This document shows positions 31,501 to 40,258 of a DNA stretch of 64,000 bases, piece by piece. Within the stretch, counting starts at the first letter, position 1. Each line of letters begins with the position of its first letter. The notes beneath the pieces were generated by a model, which had not been told where the DNA came from, made no database searches, and saw only the letters and a program-made list of their open reading frames with translations. Source of the stretch: Microbacterium sp. MYb45 (lineage in GTDB: Bacteria; Actinomycetota; Actinomycetes; Actinomycetales; Microbacteriaceae); the NCBI RefSeq assembly GCF_002979655.1, contig NZ_PCPG01000001.1, positions 434,001 through 498,000 of the forward strand, in the 5' to 3' direction. The position numbers were made by a program, and so were the translations under genes.

Positions 31501-32505
31501 TCAGGCGGTGGCATCCACGAGGTCCGCGTGGTGGATCGCCGCGACGTCGGGGTGGGCGCGCAGGCGTGACTTGAGGGCGTTCTCGCCGTAGAGCGCGTGG
31601 ATCGGGTTGCTCGGGTCCTTCGTGACGCCGTTCGCCTCGGCCGCCAGCTCGGGCGGAAGCTCGATCAGCGGGAGGCGCTTGTCGAGGGCGGGGTTGAAGA
31701 AGAACGGGATCGAGATCCGGTCGTTCGGGGCCTTCGGTGACACGACCCGGTGGTTCGTCGCCTTGAGGTAGCCGCCGGTGGCGTACTCGAGCAGCTCGCC
31801 GATGTTCACGACGAAGGCACCGGGCACCGGGGGAGCGTCGACCCAGGCTCCGTCGCGCTCGACCTGCAGGCCGCCCTTGCCCGGTTCGACCCAGAGGAGC
31901 GTGAGGACGCCCGAGTCCTTGTGCGCGCCGACGCCCTGCTGGGGCTCGGGCTCGTGTGTTCCCGGGTAGCGGACGATCTTGATCAGTGTCGAGGGCTCAC
32001 CGAAGTGATCGTCGAAGTAGGTCTCGTCGGCTCCGAGCGTCTGCGCCCATTCCCGCAGCAACCGCCGGGCGACGTCGGACAGCGTCTCGTGCCATTCGGT
32101 GACGATCTCCTGCAGTTCCGGCTGCGCCGCCGGCCACAGATTCGGGCCGATGAGGCGGTTGAACGCGGGGCCGCCGTCCACGGGTTCGCGCTCGGGCCCG
32201 ATGTCGATCTGCTCGCGCCAGTCCACCTGACCCTGGGTGCGCTCTCCGCCGATGCGGGTATAGCCGCGGAAGTGCGGGCTGTTCACGTTCTCGATCGCGA
32301 GCTTGTCCTCCTCCGGGAGGGCGAAGAAGTCGAGGGCAGCACGGTGCAGCCGTGCTTCCAGCTCGGGGGAGATGCCCGTGCCCGTGAGATAGAAGAAGCC
32401 GACGTCGTGCGTCGCCGCCCGGAGATCGTCGCGGAAACGAGCCGCAGCGTCCGGGCCTTCGTCGAGCTGGGACAGGTCGAGGATCGGGAGCGAGAGTTCA
32501 GCCAT
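31501..32505 (-). CDS. 2-oxoglutarate/Fe(II)-dependent oxygenase (IPNS-like)
   Basis: A 334-residue non-heme iron oxygenase of the isopenicillin N synthase/DIOX superfamily. The N-terminal DIOX_N segment (FFYLTGTGI) precedes the jelly-roll domain with the iron ligands His195 and Asp197 in GAHKDSG and His252 in TNHRVV, and the 2-oxoglutarate anchor Arg263 with Ser265 (RISIPFF). A bound-cosubstrate arginine makes a true 2OG enzyme likely. Substrate unknown; no antibiotic cluster surrounds it. TACCCT 6 nt upstream of the ATG sets the start 13 codons downstream of an alternative. Confidence 0.87.
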   Translation of the reverse strand: MAELSLPILDLSQLDEGPDAAARFRDDLRAATHDVGFFYLTGTGISPELEARLHRAALDFFALPEEDKLAIENVNSPHFRGYTRIGGERTQGQVDWREQIDIGPEREPVDGGPAFNRLIGPNLWPAAQPELQEIVTEWHETLSDVARRLLREWAQTLGADETYFDDHFGEPSTLIKIVRYPGTHEPEPQQGVGAHKDSGVLTLLWVEPGKGGLQVERDGAWVDAPPVPGAFVVNIGELLEYATGGYLKATNHRVVSPKAPNDRISIPFFFNPALDKRLPLIELPPELAAEANGVTKDPSNPIHALYGENALKSRLRAHPDVAAIHHADLVDATA

Positions 32506-32511
32506 GGACCG

Positions 32512-32517
32512 AGGGTA
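32512..32517 (-). promoter_or_regulatory. -10 hexamer of the 2OG-oxygenase gene (leaderless)
   Basis: TACCCT on the minus strand, 6 nt before the ATG. Confidence 0.45.
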
Positions 32518-32617
32518 TGTCGGCTTTCCGAGCGGGAGGGCCACTGTTGCGCCGCGTTACCGCCGGGGCCTCGTCTGCCGGTGGCGACAGTGTTCCGGCA
32601 AGACTCCGCTGCAATGC

Positions 32618-32623
32618 TAGAGT
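32618..32623 (+). promoter_or_regulatory. Candidate -10 of efeUOB
   Basis: TAGAGT preceded by TGC (extended -10 form). The iron box begins 6 nt later, so it would cover the transcription start. Confidence 0.45.
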
Positions 32624-32628
32624 CTCGT

Positions 32629-32648
32629 AGGTAAGGGATGCCTTACCT
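32629..32648. promoter_or_regulatory. DtxR/IdeR-type iron box
   Basis: AGGTAAGGGATGCCTTACCT, a perfect 8-4-8 palindrome. Each arm contains the AGGTwAG half-site of actinobacterial iron regulators; the 4-nt centre makes it longer than the classical 7-1-7 box, so it can be read as two overlapping boxes shifted by 5 bp. It lies at the efeUOB transcription start, as expected for iron repression. Confidence 0.72.
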
Positions 32649-32674
32649 CAGTCGTCGCAACAGAAATCGTCTCC

Positions 32675-33619
32675 GTGCTCGCCACTTTTCTCATCGGCCT
32701 CCGTGAAGGCCTGGAAGCCGCGCTCGTCGTCGGCATCCTCGTCGCCTACCTCCGCCGCCTCGGCCGGAAGGACGCCCTGCCGAAGATGTGGGCGGGCGTC
32801 GGCCTCGCGATCGCCCTCGCACTCGGTATCGGCGCAGTGCTCACCTTCGGCGCCTACGAGCTCACTTTCAAGGCGCAGGAGCTGATCGGCGGCGGGCTCT
32901 CGCTGCTCGCCGTCGCGATGGTCACGTGGATGATCTTCTGGATGCAGCGTGCCGGACGCACCATGAAGGCGACGCTCGAGGGCGGCCTCGATCGCGCGCT
33001 CACGGTCGGCGGCCTCTGGGCGCTCGTCGCAATCGGCTTCGTGTCCGTCGCGCGGGAGGGCATCGAGACGACACTCCTTCTGTGGTCGATGGTGCAGGCG
33101 TTCGGCGATGCGCCGTCCGCTCTGCTCGGCGCTCTGCTCGGACTCGCCGCCGCCGTGATCATCGGCTGGCTCATCTCCCGCGGAGCCGTGAAGCTCGATC
33201 TCCGCCGCTTCTTCGCGTGGACCGGCGGCTTCCTGGTCATCGTCGCCGCCGGCGTGCTCGCCTATGCGCTGATGGATCTGCAGGAGGCGGGCGCCCTGCC
33301 GGGCCCGTTCACGGCCGCGGCGCCGCTCGATCCCACGACCGGGGCGGTCGCGATCGGGTGGGCGGCTTTCCCGTTCGGTTGGGCGTTCGATGTGTCGTCG
33401 GCCATCGCCCCGAGCGGTCCGCTGGCCGCGGTGCTGCAGGCCACGGTCGGCTTCATGCCCGCGATGACCTGGTTGCAGGTCTCCGCCTGGACTCTCTACA
33501 TCCTCATCGTCGGTTCGCTGTACGTCCGCGGTCTCCGCTCGCGCCGTACGCCGAAGCCTCGCGCTTCGGCCGAACCCGAATCCGACACGACCTCTCTCTC
33601 ACCACAAGGAGCAGCATGA
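32675..33619 (+). CDS. efeU: Iron permease EfeU
   Basis: Ferrous/ferric iron channel of the OFeT family, 314 residues with seven or so helices. Both REXXE iron motifs are intact: Arg10-Glu11-Gly-Leu-Glu14 (REGLE) in helix 1 and Arg127-Glu128-Gly-Ile-Glu131 (REGIE) in helix 4. It starts at GTG 27 nt after the iron box and overlaps efeO by 4 nt. With EfeO and EfeB it forms the tripartite EfeUOB system, here complete and in the canonical order. Confidence 0.95.
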   Translation: MLATFLIGLREGLEAALVVGILVAYLRRLGRKDALPKMWAGVGLAIALALGIGAVLTFGAYELTFKAQELIGGGLSLLAVAMVTWMIFWMQRAGRTMKATLEGGLDRALTVGGLWALVAIGFVSVAREGIETTLLLWSMVQAFGDAPSALLGALLGLAAAVIIGWLISRGAVKLDLRRFFAWTGGFLVIVAAGVLAYALMDLQEAGALPGPFTAAAPLDPTTGAVAIGWAAFPFGWAFDVSSAIAPSGPLAAVLQATVGFMPAMTWLQVSAWTLYILIVGSLYVRGLRSRRTPKPRASAEPESDTTSLSPQGAA

Positions 33620-34848
33620 CCACCTCTCACCGTGTCCTGGGGGCATTGGCCGCCGCGGGCGCCGTAGCACTCGTCCTGAGCGGTTGCGTCGCGAAGAGCG
33701 ACGTCGCCGCCGACGCCGCCTTCGACGTCTCGTCGACCGCCGGCGACTGCGCCGTGTCGGCGGCCACCGCGAAGAGCGGGACGCTGACCTTCGACGTCAA
33801 GAACGACACGGACCAGGTCTCGGAGTTCTATCTGCTGGCCGAGGACGGTCTGCGCATCGTCGGCGAGGTCGAGAACATCGCGCCGGCAGCGTCCCGCACT
33901 CTGACGGTCGTCGCACAGCCCGGCGACTACTTCACGCTGTGCAAGCCCGGGATGCTCGGCGACGGCGTCGGCAAGGCGGCCTTCACCGTCACCGGCGATC
34001 GCGTCGCGGTCGACGGGCCCGATGCCGAGCAGAAGCAGCAGGCGGTCGATCTCTACGCCGCGTTCGTCAAGGACCAGGTCGGTCAGCTCGTCCCGGCCGT
34101 CGAGGAGTTCGTCGCAGCCTACGAGTCGGGCGACGACGAGACCGCCCGCGCGCAGTTCCCGCTGACCCGCGCGTTCTACGAGCGCATCGAGCCGGTCGCC
34201 GAGGCGCTCGGGGATCTCGACCCGCGCATCGACTATCGCGAGGTCGACGCCGTTGCTGAGGGCCTGGATTGGACGGGCTTCCACCGTATCGAGAAGGACC
34301 TGTGGGTGCCGGCGGAGGACGCGCTGAACGCCGACGGCGAGACCCCGGCCTGGCAGGACTGGACTCCGTCGACGCCGGCAGAGCGGGCCGACTTCGGCGA
34401 CCTGCTGCTCGCCGACGTGCAGGAGCTCTACGATTACGTGCACTCCGACGACTTCACGACGGCTCTCGACGATCAGGGCATCGGAGGCATCTCGAACGGC
34501 TCCATCGCGCTGCTCGACGAGGTCGCCACCGGAAAGATCTCGGGCGAGGAGGACTGGTGGTCGGGCACGGACCTCTACGACTTCGCGGCGAACGTCGAAG
34601 GCTCGAAGATGGCGTTCTCCCTCGTGCAGGACTTCGCTGCGGCTCAGGGCGACGACGGTGAGGCCCTCGTCGACGAGATCGAGGGCGGCTACGCAACCCT
34701 CGAGGAGTCCCTCGCCGCCCACGGTTCGCTGTCCGACGGCTTCGTCGCCTACGCACAGCTGACCGAGGACGACAAGCGCGAGTTCACCGACCTGATCAAC
34801 GCGCTGGCCGAGCCGCTCTCGCAGCTCACCAGCACCGTCCTCGACTGA
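33616..34848 (+). CDS. efeO: Iron uptake lipoprotein EfeO
   Basis: Extracytoplasmic component of EfeUOB, 410 residues. A lipobox LSGC puts the lipidated Cys at residue 24. A cupredoxin-like N-domain (about 35-135, with LTVVAQPGDYFTLCKPG) is followed by an M75 peptidase-like helical domain containing GFHRIEKDLW, the HxxE motif that contributes to metal binding in EfeO/EfeM. AAGGAGCAGC precedes the ATG, which lies in the 4-nt overlap with efeU. Confidence 0.94.
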   Translation: MTTSHRVLGALAAAGAVALVLSGCVAKSDVAADAAFDVSSTAGDCAVSAATAKSGTLTFDVKNDTDQVSEFYLLAEDGLRIVGEVENIAPAASRTLTVVAQPGDYFTLCKPGMLGDGVGKAAFTVTGDRVAVDGPDAEQKQQAVDLYAAFVKDQVGQLVPAVEEFVAAYESGDDETARAQFPLTRAFYERIEPVAEALGDLDPRIDYREVDAVAEGLDWTGFHRIEKDLWVPAEDALNADGETPAWQDWTPSTPAERADFGDLLLADVQELYDYVHSDDFTTALDDQGIGGISNGSIALLDEVATGKISGEEDWWSGTDLYDFAANVEGSKMAFSLVQDFAAAQGDDGEALVDEIEGGYATLEESLAAHGSLSDGFVAYAQLTEDDKREFTDLINALAEPLSQLTSTVLD

Positions 34849-34873
34849 TCAGCGTCGAGCGGAATCGAACGGA

Positions 34874-34879
34874 TACCAT
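34874..34879 (+). promoter_or_regulatory. -10 hexamer before efeB (possible internal leaderless promoter)
   Basis: TACCAT, 7 nt before the GTG of efeB in the short gap after efeO. Confidence 0.4.
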
Positions 34880-34886
34880 CACGGAC

Positions 34887-36191
34887 GTGAACGAACCAGA
34901 AGCGGGGGCCTCGCCCGACACCTCATCGACGGGTGACGTCTCCGCTCCGGGCGGGCTGAGCAGACGCGGACTCCTCGGCCTCGCCATCGGCGGTGGCGTG
35001 GCAGGGCTTGCGGTCGGCGCCGGCGCGGGCCTCGCCGGGGGTGTGGCGCTGGGACGTGCGCGCGCAGCGGAGGACGCGCATTCCGCCTACGAGTTCTTCG
35101 GTGCGCACCAGGCGGGCATCACCACACCGGTGCAGGATCATCTGCACTTCGCGAGCTTCGACATGATGCCACGCAGCGACCGCGATGACCTGATCTCCCT
35201 TTTGCAGGACTGGTCATACGCCGCGTCCCGCATGTCGCAGGGGCTGGAGGTCAGCGCGAGCGGAGCGGTCGGCGGACCGGCGGAGGCACCGCCGGATGAC
35301 ACCGGCGAGGCATTGGGGCTCCCCGCGGCCGGTCTCACGATCACCTTCGGGTTCGGACCCGGCCTCTTCGAGAACGAAGACGGCGACCGCTACGGCATCG
35401 CCGCGCAGCGCCCGGCCGGCCTCGAACGCCTCCCGGCGTTCCTCGGCGACGATCTCGACCCGCAGGCGTCCCACGGAGATCTCTGCATCCAGGCCTGCGC
35501 CGATGACCCGCAGGTCGCGGTGCACGCGATCCGCAACCTCAGCCGCATCGCCTTCGGCCGCGCCCGCCTGCGCTGGTCGCAGCTGGGATTCGGCAAGACG
35601 TCGCGCACGACCGCCGCGCAGGCGACGCCCCGGAACCTCTTCGGCTTCAAGGACGGCACCGCCAACATCCTCGCCGACGACACCGAGGCGCTCGCGGACC
35701 ACGTCTGGGTGTCCGAGCAGGACGAGCCCGCCTGGCTCGCCGGAGGCTCGTACCTCGTCGCGCGCAAGATCGCGATGCTGATCGAGACGTGGGACCGTGT
35801 GCGGTTGTCGGAGCAGGATGCGATCATCGGCCGGGACAAGGGGGAGGGCGCGCCCCTCTCGGGAGGGGACGAGTTCACGGCGCCCGACTTCCATGGCAAG
35901 GCCATCGACGCCAACAGCCACGTGAGCCTGGCGCATCCCGAGCAGAACGACGGTGTGCGGATCCTGCGTCGCGGCTATAACTACGTCGACGGCAACAACG
36001 AGCTCGGACGCCTCGACGCCGGACTCTTCTTCCTGTCGTATCAGCGTGACCCCGCGCAGTTCATCTCGCTGCAGCGGCGGCTGTCGACCGACCTGATGAA
36101 CGAATACATCCGCCACGTCGGCTCGGGGATCTGGGCCGTGCCGAGGGGTGCGACCCCGGGGTCCTACGTGGGCGCGCAGCTGTTCGCCTGA
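34887..36191 (+). CDS. efeB: Dye-decolorizing peroxidase-type iron uptake protein EfeB
   Basis: Heme peroxidase of the DyP family exported by the Tat pathway, 434 residues. The N-terminus has the twin-arginine motif SRRGLLG near residue 25 and a long Gly/Ala-rich hydrophobic stretch. DyP hallmarks are the GxxDG motif in FGFKDGTAN, and the later ISHV-like NSHVSLAHP region that supplies the proximal heme histidine, followed by RRGYNY. It is thought to release or oxidise iron for EfeO/EfeU. GTG start; third gene of the operon and possibly also transcribed from its own leaderless promoter. Confidence 0.93.
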   Translation: MNEPEAGASPDTSSTGDVSAPGGLSRRGLLGLAIGGGVAGLAVGAGAGLAGGVALGRARAAEDAHSAYEFFGAHQAGITTPVQDHLHFASFDMMPRSDRDDLISLLQDWSYAASRMSQGLEVSASGAVGGPAEAPPDDTGEALGLPAAGLTITFGFGPGLFENEDGDRYGIAAQRPAGLERLPAFLGDDLDPQASHGDLCIQACADDPQVAVHAIRNLSRIAFGRARLRWSQLGFGKTSRTTAAQATPRNLFGFKDGTANILADDTEALADHVWVSEQDEPAWLAGGSYLVARKIAMLIETWDRVRLSEQDAIIGRDKGEGAPLSGGDEFTAPDFHGKAIDANSHVSLAHPEQNDGVRILRRGYNYVDGNNELGRLDAGLFFLSYQRDPAQFISLQRRLSTDLMNEYIRHVGSGIWAVPRGATPGSYVGAQLFA

Positions 36192-36197
36192 GCGGGC

Positions 36198-37076
36198 TCA
36201 GACCCCGCGTCGGGCGGTCTCGAGGATGTCGACCACCGTGGCAGCCATCTCGTCCGCACCGAAGTGATCGGCAGCGGTGATGGTCACGACCGCGTCGTCG
36301 AGGAAGATCAGCAGCTGGCCGTGCGCGCCGTGCAGCCGCCATCCGCGGCCGGGGCCACCCCAGCCGGCGAGGGCGTAGCGGTCGTAGCCGGGGTTCGGGC
36401 CGGCGACGACCCCGTTCTCGTGCATGGCGTCGATCCATCCCGACGACACCAGCTGCATGCCCTGCCACCATCCGCGGTCGCGGATCAGCAGACCGATCCG
36501 CGCCATCTCGCTCGTTCGCAGCGCAAGTCCGCCACCCGCTTCGATGCGTCCGTTCGGACTGCGCGCCCACACCACATCATCGATGCCGAGTGGGCGGAAG
36601 AGTCGGGCATCCAGGTAGTCGCCCACATCGCCGACCCGCGCGGAGAGCGCCGTCATGGCGGTGTAGGTGCTGGCGTTCGAGTACTGGAACACGCGTCCGC
36701 GCGACGGTCGACGCAGGAACTCGCGGGCGAGATCCGGCCAGTCCGTCATGAGCGTCTCGGACCAGGGCAGGTCGATGCCGCTCGACATCGTGAGCAGATG
36801 ACGCAGGGTGACCTGTTCGACGCCCTCGCCGCGCTCGAAGTCGGGCAGGTACACCATCACGGGCACATCGAAGGAGATCGCGCCCTCATCGGCGGCGATC
36901 GCGGCCGCGAGCACGCACACGCCCTTGGCGACCGAGTGCACGTCCTCGCGCACATCGGGCGTCCAGCGGTGCTCCGCCTCATCGGCTCCGATGCGGACGT
37001 GGAGTCCGTGCGCGTCGAAGCCCGAAGCGGTTACGGCCTCGACGATGCGGTCGCGGACGTCCTCGGCGACGGTCAT
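36198..37076 (-). CDS. Serine hydrolase, beta-lactamase class C/DD-peptidase family
   Basis: A 292-residue protein of the penicillin-recognising fold: Ser48-Val-Ala-Lys51 (SxxK), the YSN motif in QYSNAS near residue 131 and HGAHG near the C-terminus in place of KTG. The HxG version is common in class C-like esterases. No signal peptide, so a cytosolic esterase or peptidase is more likely than an antibiotic-resistance enzyme. Its start overlaps the end of the acyltransferase gene by 4 nt, forming a two-gene unit read from 38215. Confidence 0.82.
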   Translation of the reverse strand: MTVAEDVRDRIVEAVTASGFDAHGLHVRIGADEAEHRWTPDVREDVHSVAKGVCVLAAAIAADEGAISFDVPVMVYLPDFERGEGVEQVTLRHLLTMSSGIDLPWSETLMTDWPDLAREFLRRPSRGRVFQYSNASTYTAMTALSARVGDVGDYLDARLFRPLGIDDVVWARSPNGRIEAGGGLALRTSEMARIGLLIRDRGWWQGMQLVSSGWIDAMHENGVVAGPNPGYDRYALAGWGGPGRGWRLHGAHGQLLIFLDDAVVTITAADHFGADEMAATVVDILETARRGV

Positions 37077-38215
37077 CGTGTGTCGGCCCGGGGGCGTCGG
37101 GATCCGGTCGGGTCGTTTCGGCGTCCTTCACGCGATGCGAGCGCGGGGTCGACGAAGAGCCAGCGGGGTCGAGGCTCGACGAGCGGCCGGAACACCCAGC
37201 GCACCGGCTTCGTGGCCAGGAGCAACGCGACGACCACGGAGAGCGCTGTCACCAGCGGCAACCAGATCCATGTCGGCTCCAGGTCGCGCAGCGCACCCGT
37301 CTCGCGGAACGGATAGAGCACGAACGAGTGGAGGAGGTAGACATACATCGTGTACTGGCCGAACGTGGTCCACCAGTACGAACCGCGCGGGATCAGGGCG
37401 AAGAAGGCGGCGCACAGCAAGACCGCCAGCAGCATCAGGGCGATGCGGATCCCGCCGGCCCACCACTGGTCGCCGACCAGGTCGGAGTACGAGTCCTCGT
37501 AGAACAGCCAATGGCGCAGGTCGACGGCCTGCCAGAGCGGCAGCCAGTTCCAGGCCGCCCAGCCGACCCCCGCGAAGACCGCCACCGCCGCCACCCGGAT
37601 CCACCAGGGGCGGAAGTCGAGCAGTCGGAGCCGATCGACGATGTCGTGCTCGCACAGCCACCAGCCGAGCGCGAAGAACGGCAGGAGCCCGAGAGTGCGG
37701 GACAGCGAGAACGTGCTGTCGACGTTGGGGAGGTAGCCGGAGCCGATCGAGATCACGACGGTCCACAGCAGCGGCCAGCGGAGCAGCGCGAGATAGGGGA
37801 GCACCAGTCGGAAGATTCCGAGCGCGAGCAGGAACCACAGGGTCCAGCTCGGCTTCGTGAAGTTCGGTGTCGCCTCACCCTCGACGAGCCACTTGGTGAG
37901 GGTCCACAGCGTCTCGAAGATCACGTAGGGGAGGATGATGTCGGTGATCACTCGCGCCATCTGCGTCTTGGTGGGAGTGCCCGACTTGGAGAAGTAGCCG
38001 GAGATGATCGCGAACGCCGGCATGTGGAACGCGTACAGCGCCAGGTAGAAGGCGAAAGCGATGTCCGAGTCGTAGATGAGTCGCTGGATCGCATGCCCGA
38101 GCACGACGAGAACGATGCAGATGTACCGCGCGTTGTCCCAGAACGGCACGCGCCGTCGCTTTCGCGGGAGAGATCCTGTGGTGGGCCCTGCGCTGTCCGC
38201 CCCGGTACTGCTCAT
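37073..38215 (-). CDS. Membrane acyltransferase, acyltransferase-3/fucose-4-O-acetylase-like
   Basis: Integral membrane O-acyltransferase of 380 residues with about ten helices. WDNARYICIVLVVLGHAI near residue 27 carries the His typical of the acyltransferase-3 catalytic entrance, followed by AFHMPAFAIISGYF with the conserved GYF. Related enzymes acetylate sugars of cell-wall glycopolymers or exopolysaccharide. It is the promoter-proximal gene of a pair with the serine hydrolase. TAGCCT 6 nt before the ATG supports the start. Confidence 0.83.
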   Translation of the reverse strand: MSSTGADSAGPTTGSLPRKRRRVPFWDNARYICIVLVVLGHAIQRLIYDSDIAFAFYLALYAFHMPAFAIISGYFSKSGTPTKTQMARVITDIILPYVIFETLWTLTKWLVEGEATPNFTKPSWTLWFLLALGIFRLVLPYLALLRWPLLWTVVISIGSGYLPNVDSTFSLSRTLGLLPFFALGWWLCEHDIVDRLRLLDFRPWWIRVAAVAVFAGVGWAAWNWLPLWQAVDLRHWLFYEDSYSDLVGDQWWAGGIRIALMLLAVLLCAAFFALIPRGSYWWTTFGQYTMYVYLLHSFVLYPFRETGALRDLEPTWIWLPLVTALSVVVALLLATKPVRWVFRPLVEPRPRWLFVDPALASREGRRNDPTGSRRPRADTR

Positions 38216-38221
38216 CTTTCG

Positions 38222-38227
38222 AGGCTA
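38222..38227 (-). promoter_or_regulatory. -10 hexamer of the acyltransferase gene (leaderless)
   Basis: TAGCCT on the minus strand, 6 nt before the ATG. Confidence 0.5.
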
Positions 38228-38257
38228 CAGCCCGGGAATAAAGTTGCTGTGAGCGCG

Positions 38258-38287
38258 TTGACACATATACATTCAAATGAATAGAAA
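38258..38287 (+). promoter_or_regulatory. Promoter of the LLM/flavin reductase operon with operator in its spacer
   Basis: TTGACA at 38258-38263 and TAGAAA at 38282-38287 (18-nt spacer). Between them ATTCA-AA-TGAAT (38270-38281) forms an inverted repeat exactly where a repressor of the MarR or HxlR type would block polymerase. A related motif pair occurs before the YceI gene. Confidence 0.55.
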
Positions 38288-38326
38288 CGGGTGCGAGTCA
38301 TCCGGTTCGGAGAACACGGAGCAATC

Positions 38327-39553
38327 ATGAGCGAGCAGTCAGGCGCGCAGGCGATGCAGTTCGGCATCATGTCGGTCAGCGACATCACCCGCGATCCCAC
38401 CACGGGCATCACCCCCAGCGAGCAGGAGCGCATCAAGGCGACCACGGCGATCGCCGTGCACGCCGAAGAGGTCGGACTCGACGTCTTCGCGATCGGTGAG
38501 CACCACAACCCGCCGTTCTGGTCGTCCAGCCCCACCACTTTCCTGGCGGCACTGGCCGCGCAGACCGAGCGCCTCATCGTCTCGACCTCGACGACGCTCA
38601 TCACCACGAACGACCCCGTGCGCATCGCCGAGGAGTACGCGATGCTGCAGCACGTGTCCGACGGGCGCATGGACCTCATGCTCGGCCGCGGCAACACCGG
38701 ACCCGTGTACCCCTGGTTCGGGCAGGATATCCGCCAGGGTCTCCCGCTCGCGATCGAGAACTACGCGCTGCTGCACAAGCTGTGGCGTGAGGACGTCGTC
38801 GACTGGGAAGGGAAGTTCCGCACCCCGCTGCAGGGCTTCACCTCGACGCCGCGACCTCTCGACGGCATCGCCCCCTTCGTGTGGCACGGCTCCATCCGGA
38901 CCCCGGAGATCGCGGAGCAGGCCGCCTACTACGGCGACGGGTTCTTCGCGAACAACATCTTCTGGCCGAAGGAGCACTACCAGCGCCTCATCGAGCTGTA
39001 CCGCCAGCGCTTCGAGCACTACGGTCACGGCACCAGGGAGCAGGCGATCGTCGGCCTCGGCGGTCAGGTGTTCATGGCAGCCAAGTCGCAGGACGCGGTG
39101 AACCAGTTCCGCCCGTACTTCGACAACGCGCCGGTGTACGGTCACGGTCCGAGCATGGAGGACTTCACCGAGATGACGCCGCTGACGGTGGGTTCGCCGC
39201 AGCAGGTCATCGATCGCTACGCCGGCATGCGCGAGCACTACGGCGACTACCAGCGCCAGCTCTTCCTCATCGACCACGCGGGACTCCCGCTGAAGACAGT
39301 GCTGGAGCAGCTCGACATCCTCGGCTCCGAGGTCGTGCCGGTGCTGCGCAAAGAGCTCGCGAAGGACCGCCCGTCCTCCGTCCCCGACGCGCCGACCCAC
39401 GCCGCACGCGTGGCCGCGGAGTTCGGTGACGGGCCGACCCGTCAGGCCCGCCCCGGCGCGAACCGCGGTGACAACCTCACCGGCGACTCGCCGTACCAGG
39501 ACAGCCCGGCACCCGCCGGTGCAGCATTCGGGCTCGGCCGGAAGGAGGCCTGA
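38327..39553 (+). CDS. LLM class flavin-dependent oxidoreductase
   Basis: Luciferase-like monooxygenase of 408 residues that would use reduced flavin supplied by a partner. The TIM-barrel core shows FAIGEHHNPPFWSSSP near residue 60, RIAEEYAMLQHVSDGRMDLMLGRGN near 105-130 and the later YYGDGFFANNIFWP. It resembles the group often paired with CE1759-type FMN reductases, exactly as here: the next gene starts 1 nt after its stop. The C-terminal ~60 residues are low-complexity and polar. GGAG precedes ATG 38327; an upstream in-frame start lies before the operator-containing promoter's transcription start and is rejected. Confidence 0.88.
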   Translation: MSEQSGAQAMQFGIMSVSDITRDPTTGITPSEQERIKATTAIAVHAEEVGLDVFAIGEHHNPPFWSSSPTTFLAALAAQTERLIVSTSTTLITTNDPVRIAEEYAMLQHVSDGRMDLMLGRGNTGPVYPWFGQDIRQGLPLAIENYALLHKLWREDVVDWEGKFRTPLQGFTSTPRPLDGIAPFVWHGSIRTPEIAEQAAYYGDGFFANNIFWPKEHYQRLIELYRQRFEHYGHGTREQAIVGLGGQVFMAAKSQDAVNQFRPYFDNAPVYGHGPSMEDFTEMTPLTVGSPQQVIDRYAGMREHYGDYQRQLFLIDHAGLPLKTVLEQLDILGSEVVPVLRKELAKDRPSSVPDAPTHAARVAAEFGDGPTRQARPGANRGDNLTGDSPYQDSPAPAGAAFGLGRKEA

Positions 39554-39554
39554 C

Positions 39555-40199
39555 ATGACCACGCGTCGTATCGCCGTCGTCGCGGCAGGGCTCTCCAACC
39601 CGTCGTCGACCAGGATGCTCGCGGATCGACTGGCCGCCGAGACCGTGAAGGCCCTCGCGGAGCGCGACATCGCGGCCACCGTCGACGTGATCGAGCTGCG
39701 CGACTATGCGCACGACATCACGAACAACATGCTCACGGGGTTCGCACCGCAGGCGCTCGAGACCGCGATCAACACGGTGGTCTCCGCCGACGCGCTCATC
39801 GCCGTCACGCCGATCTTCTCGACCAGCTACTCGGGACTGTTCAAGTCGTTCATCGACGTGCTGGACCCGGATGCGCTCACCGGGAAGCCGGTCCTGATCG
39901 GCGCGAACGCGGGAACCGCGCGGCACTCGCTGGCGATCGACTACGCGATCCGTCCGCTGTTCGCCTACCTGCACGCCGATACCGTCTCGACGGGCGTGTT
40001 CGCGGCGTCGAGCGACTGGGGTGACTCGGGTGATGACGTCGCCCCGCTCGCGAAGCGCGTCGAGAAGGGCGCACGGGAACTCGCGGACACGATCGCGCGG
40101 AAGGAAGCGGCCACGGTCGCGGACCCCTACGACCCGGCGACGTACCTGGGCGAAGGACGCTCCTTCGGGCACATGCTCGGGGGCCTCGCGGGGGAGTGA
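39555..40199 (+). CDS. NAD(P)H-dependent FMN reductase (CE1759 type)
   Basis: A 214-residue flavodoxin-like reductase likely to supply FMNH2 to the LLM monooxygenase encoded upstream. VVAAGLSNPSSTRMLADRL binds the flavin phosphate at residues 8-26; TPIFSTSYSGLFKSFIDVLDPD near 85-107 is the conserved NADPH_FMN_red segment, and GTARHSLAIDYAIRPLFAYL near 120 is typical of the CE1759 subgroup. GGAGG precedes the ATG; a 16-bp-stem terminator follows. Confidence 0.88.
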   Translation: MTTRRIAVVAAGLSNPSSTRMLADRLAAETVKALAERDIAATVDVIELRDYAHDITNNMLTGFAPQALETAINTVVSADALIAVTPIFSTSYSGLFKSFIDVLDPDALTGKPVLIGANAGTARHSLAIDYAIRPLFAYLHADTVSTGVFAASSDWGDSGDDVAPLAKRVEKGARELADTIARKEAATVADPYDPATYLGEGRSFGHMLGGLAGE

Positions 40200-40221
40200 T
40201 CCGCTTCCCCTTGACCGTCGA

Positions 40222-40258
40222 AACGCGCCGCGCGCCCGAGAAGGGCGCGCGGCGCGTT
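40222..40258. terminator. Terminator between the flavin reductase and response regulator genes
   Basis: AACGCGCCGCGCGCCC and GGGCGCGCGGCGCGTT arms (16-bp perfect stem, 5-nt loop) between convergent genes. Confidence 0.8.

Noticed and set aside
36198..37076. Serine hydrolase as an antibiotic-resistance beta-lactamase
   Set aside because: No signal peptide and HxG instead of KTG; an esterase or cytosolic peptidase is more likely.
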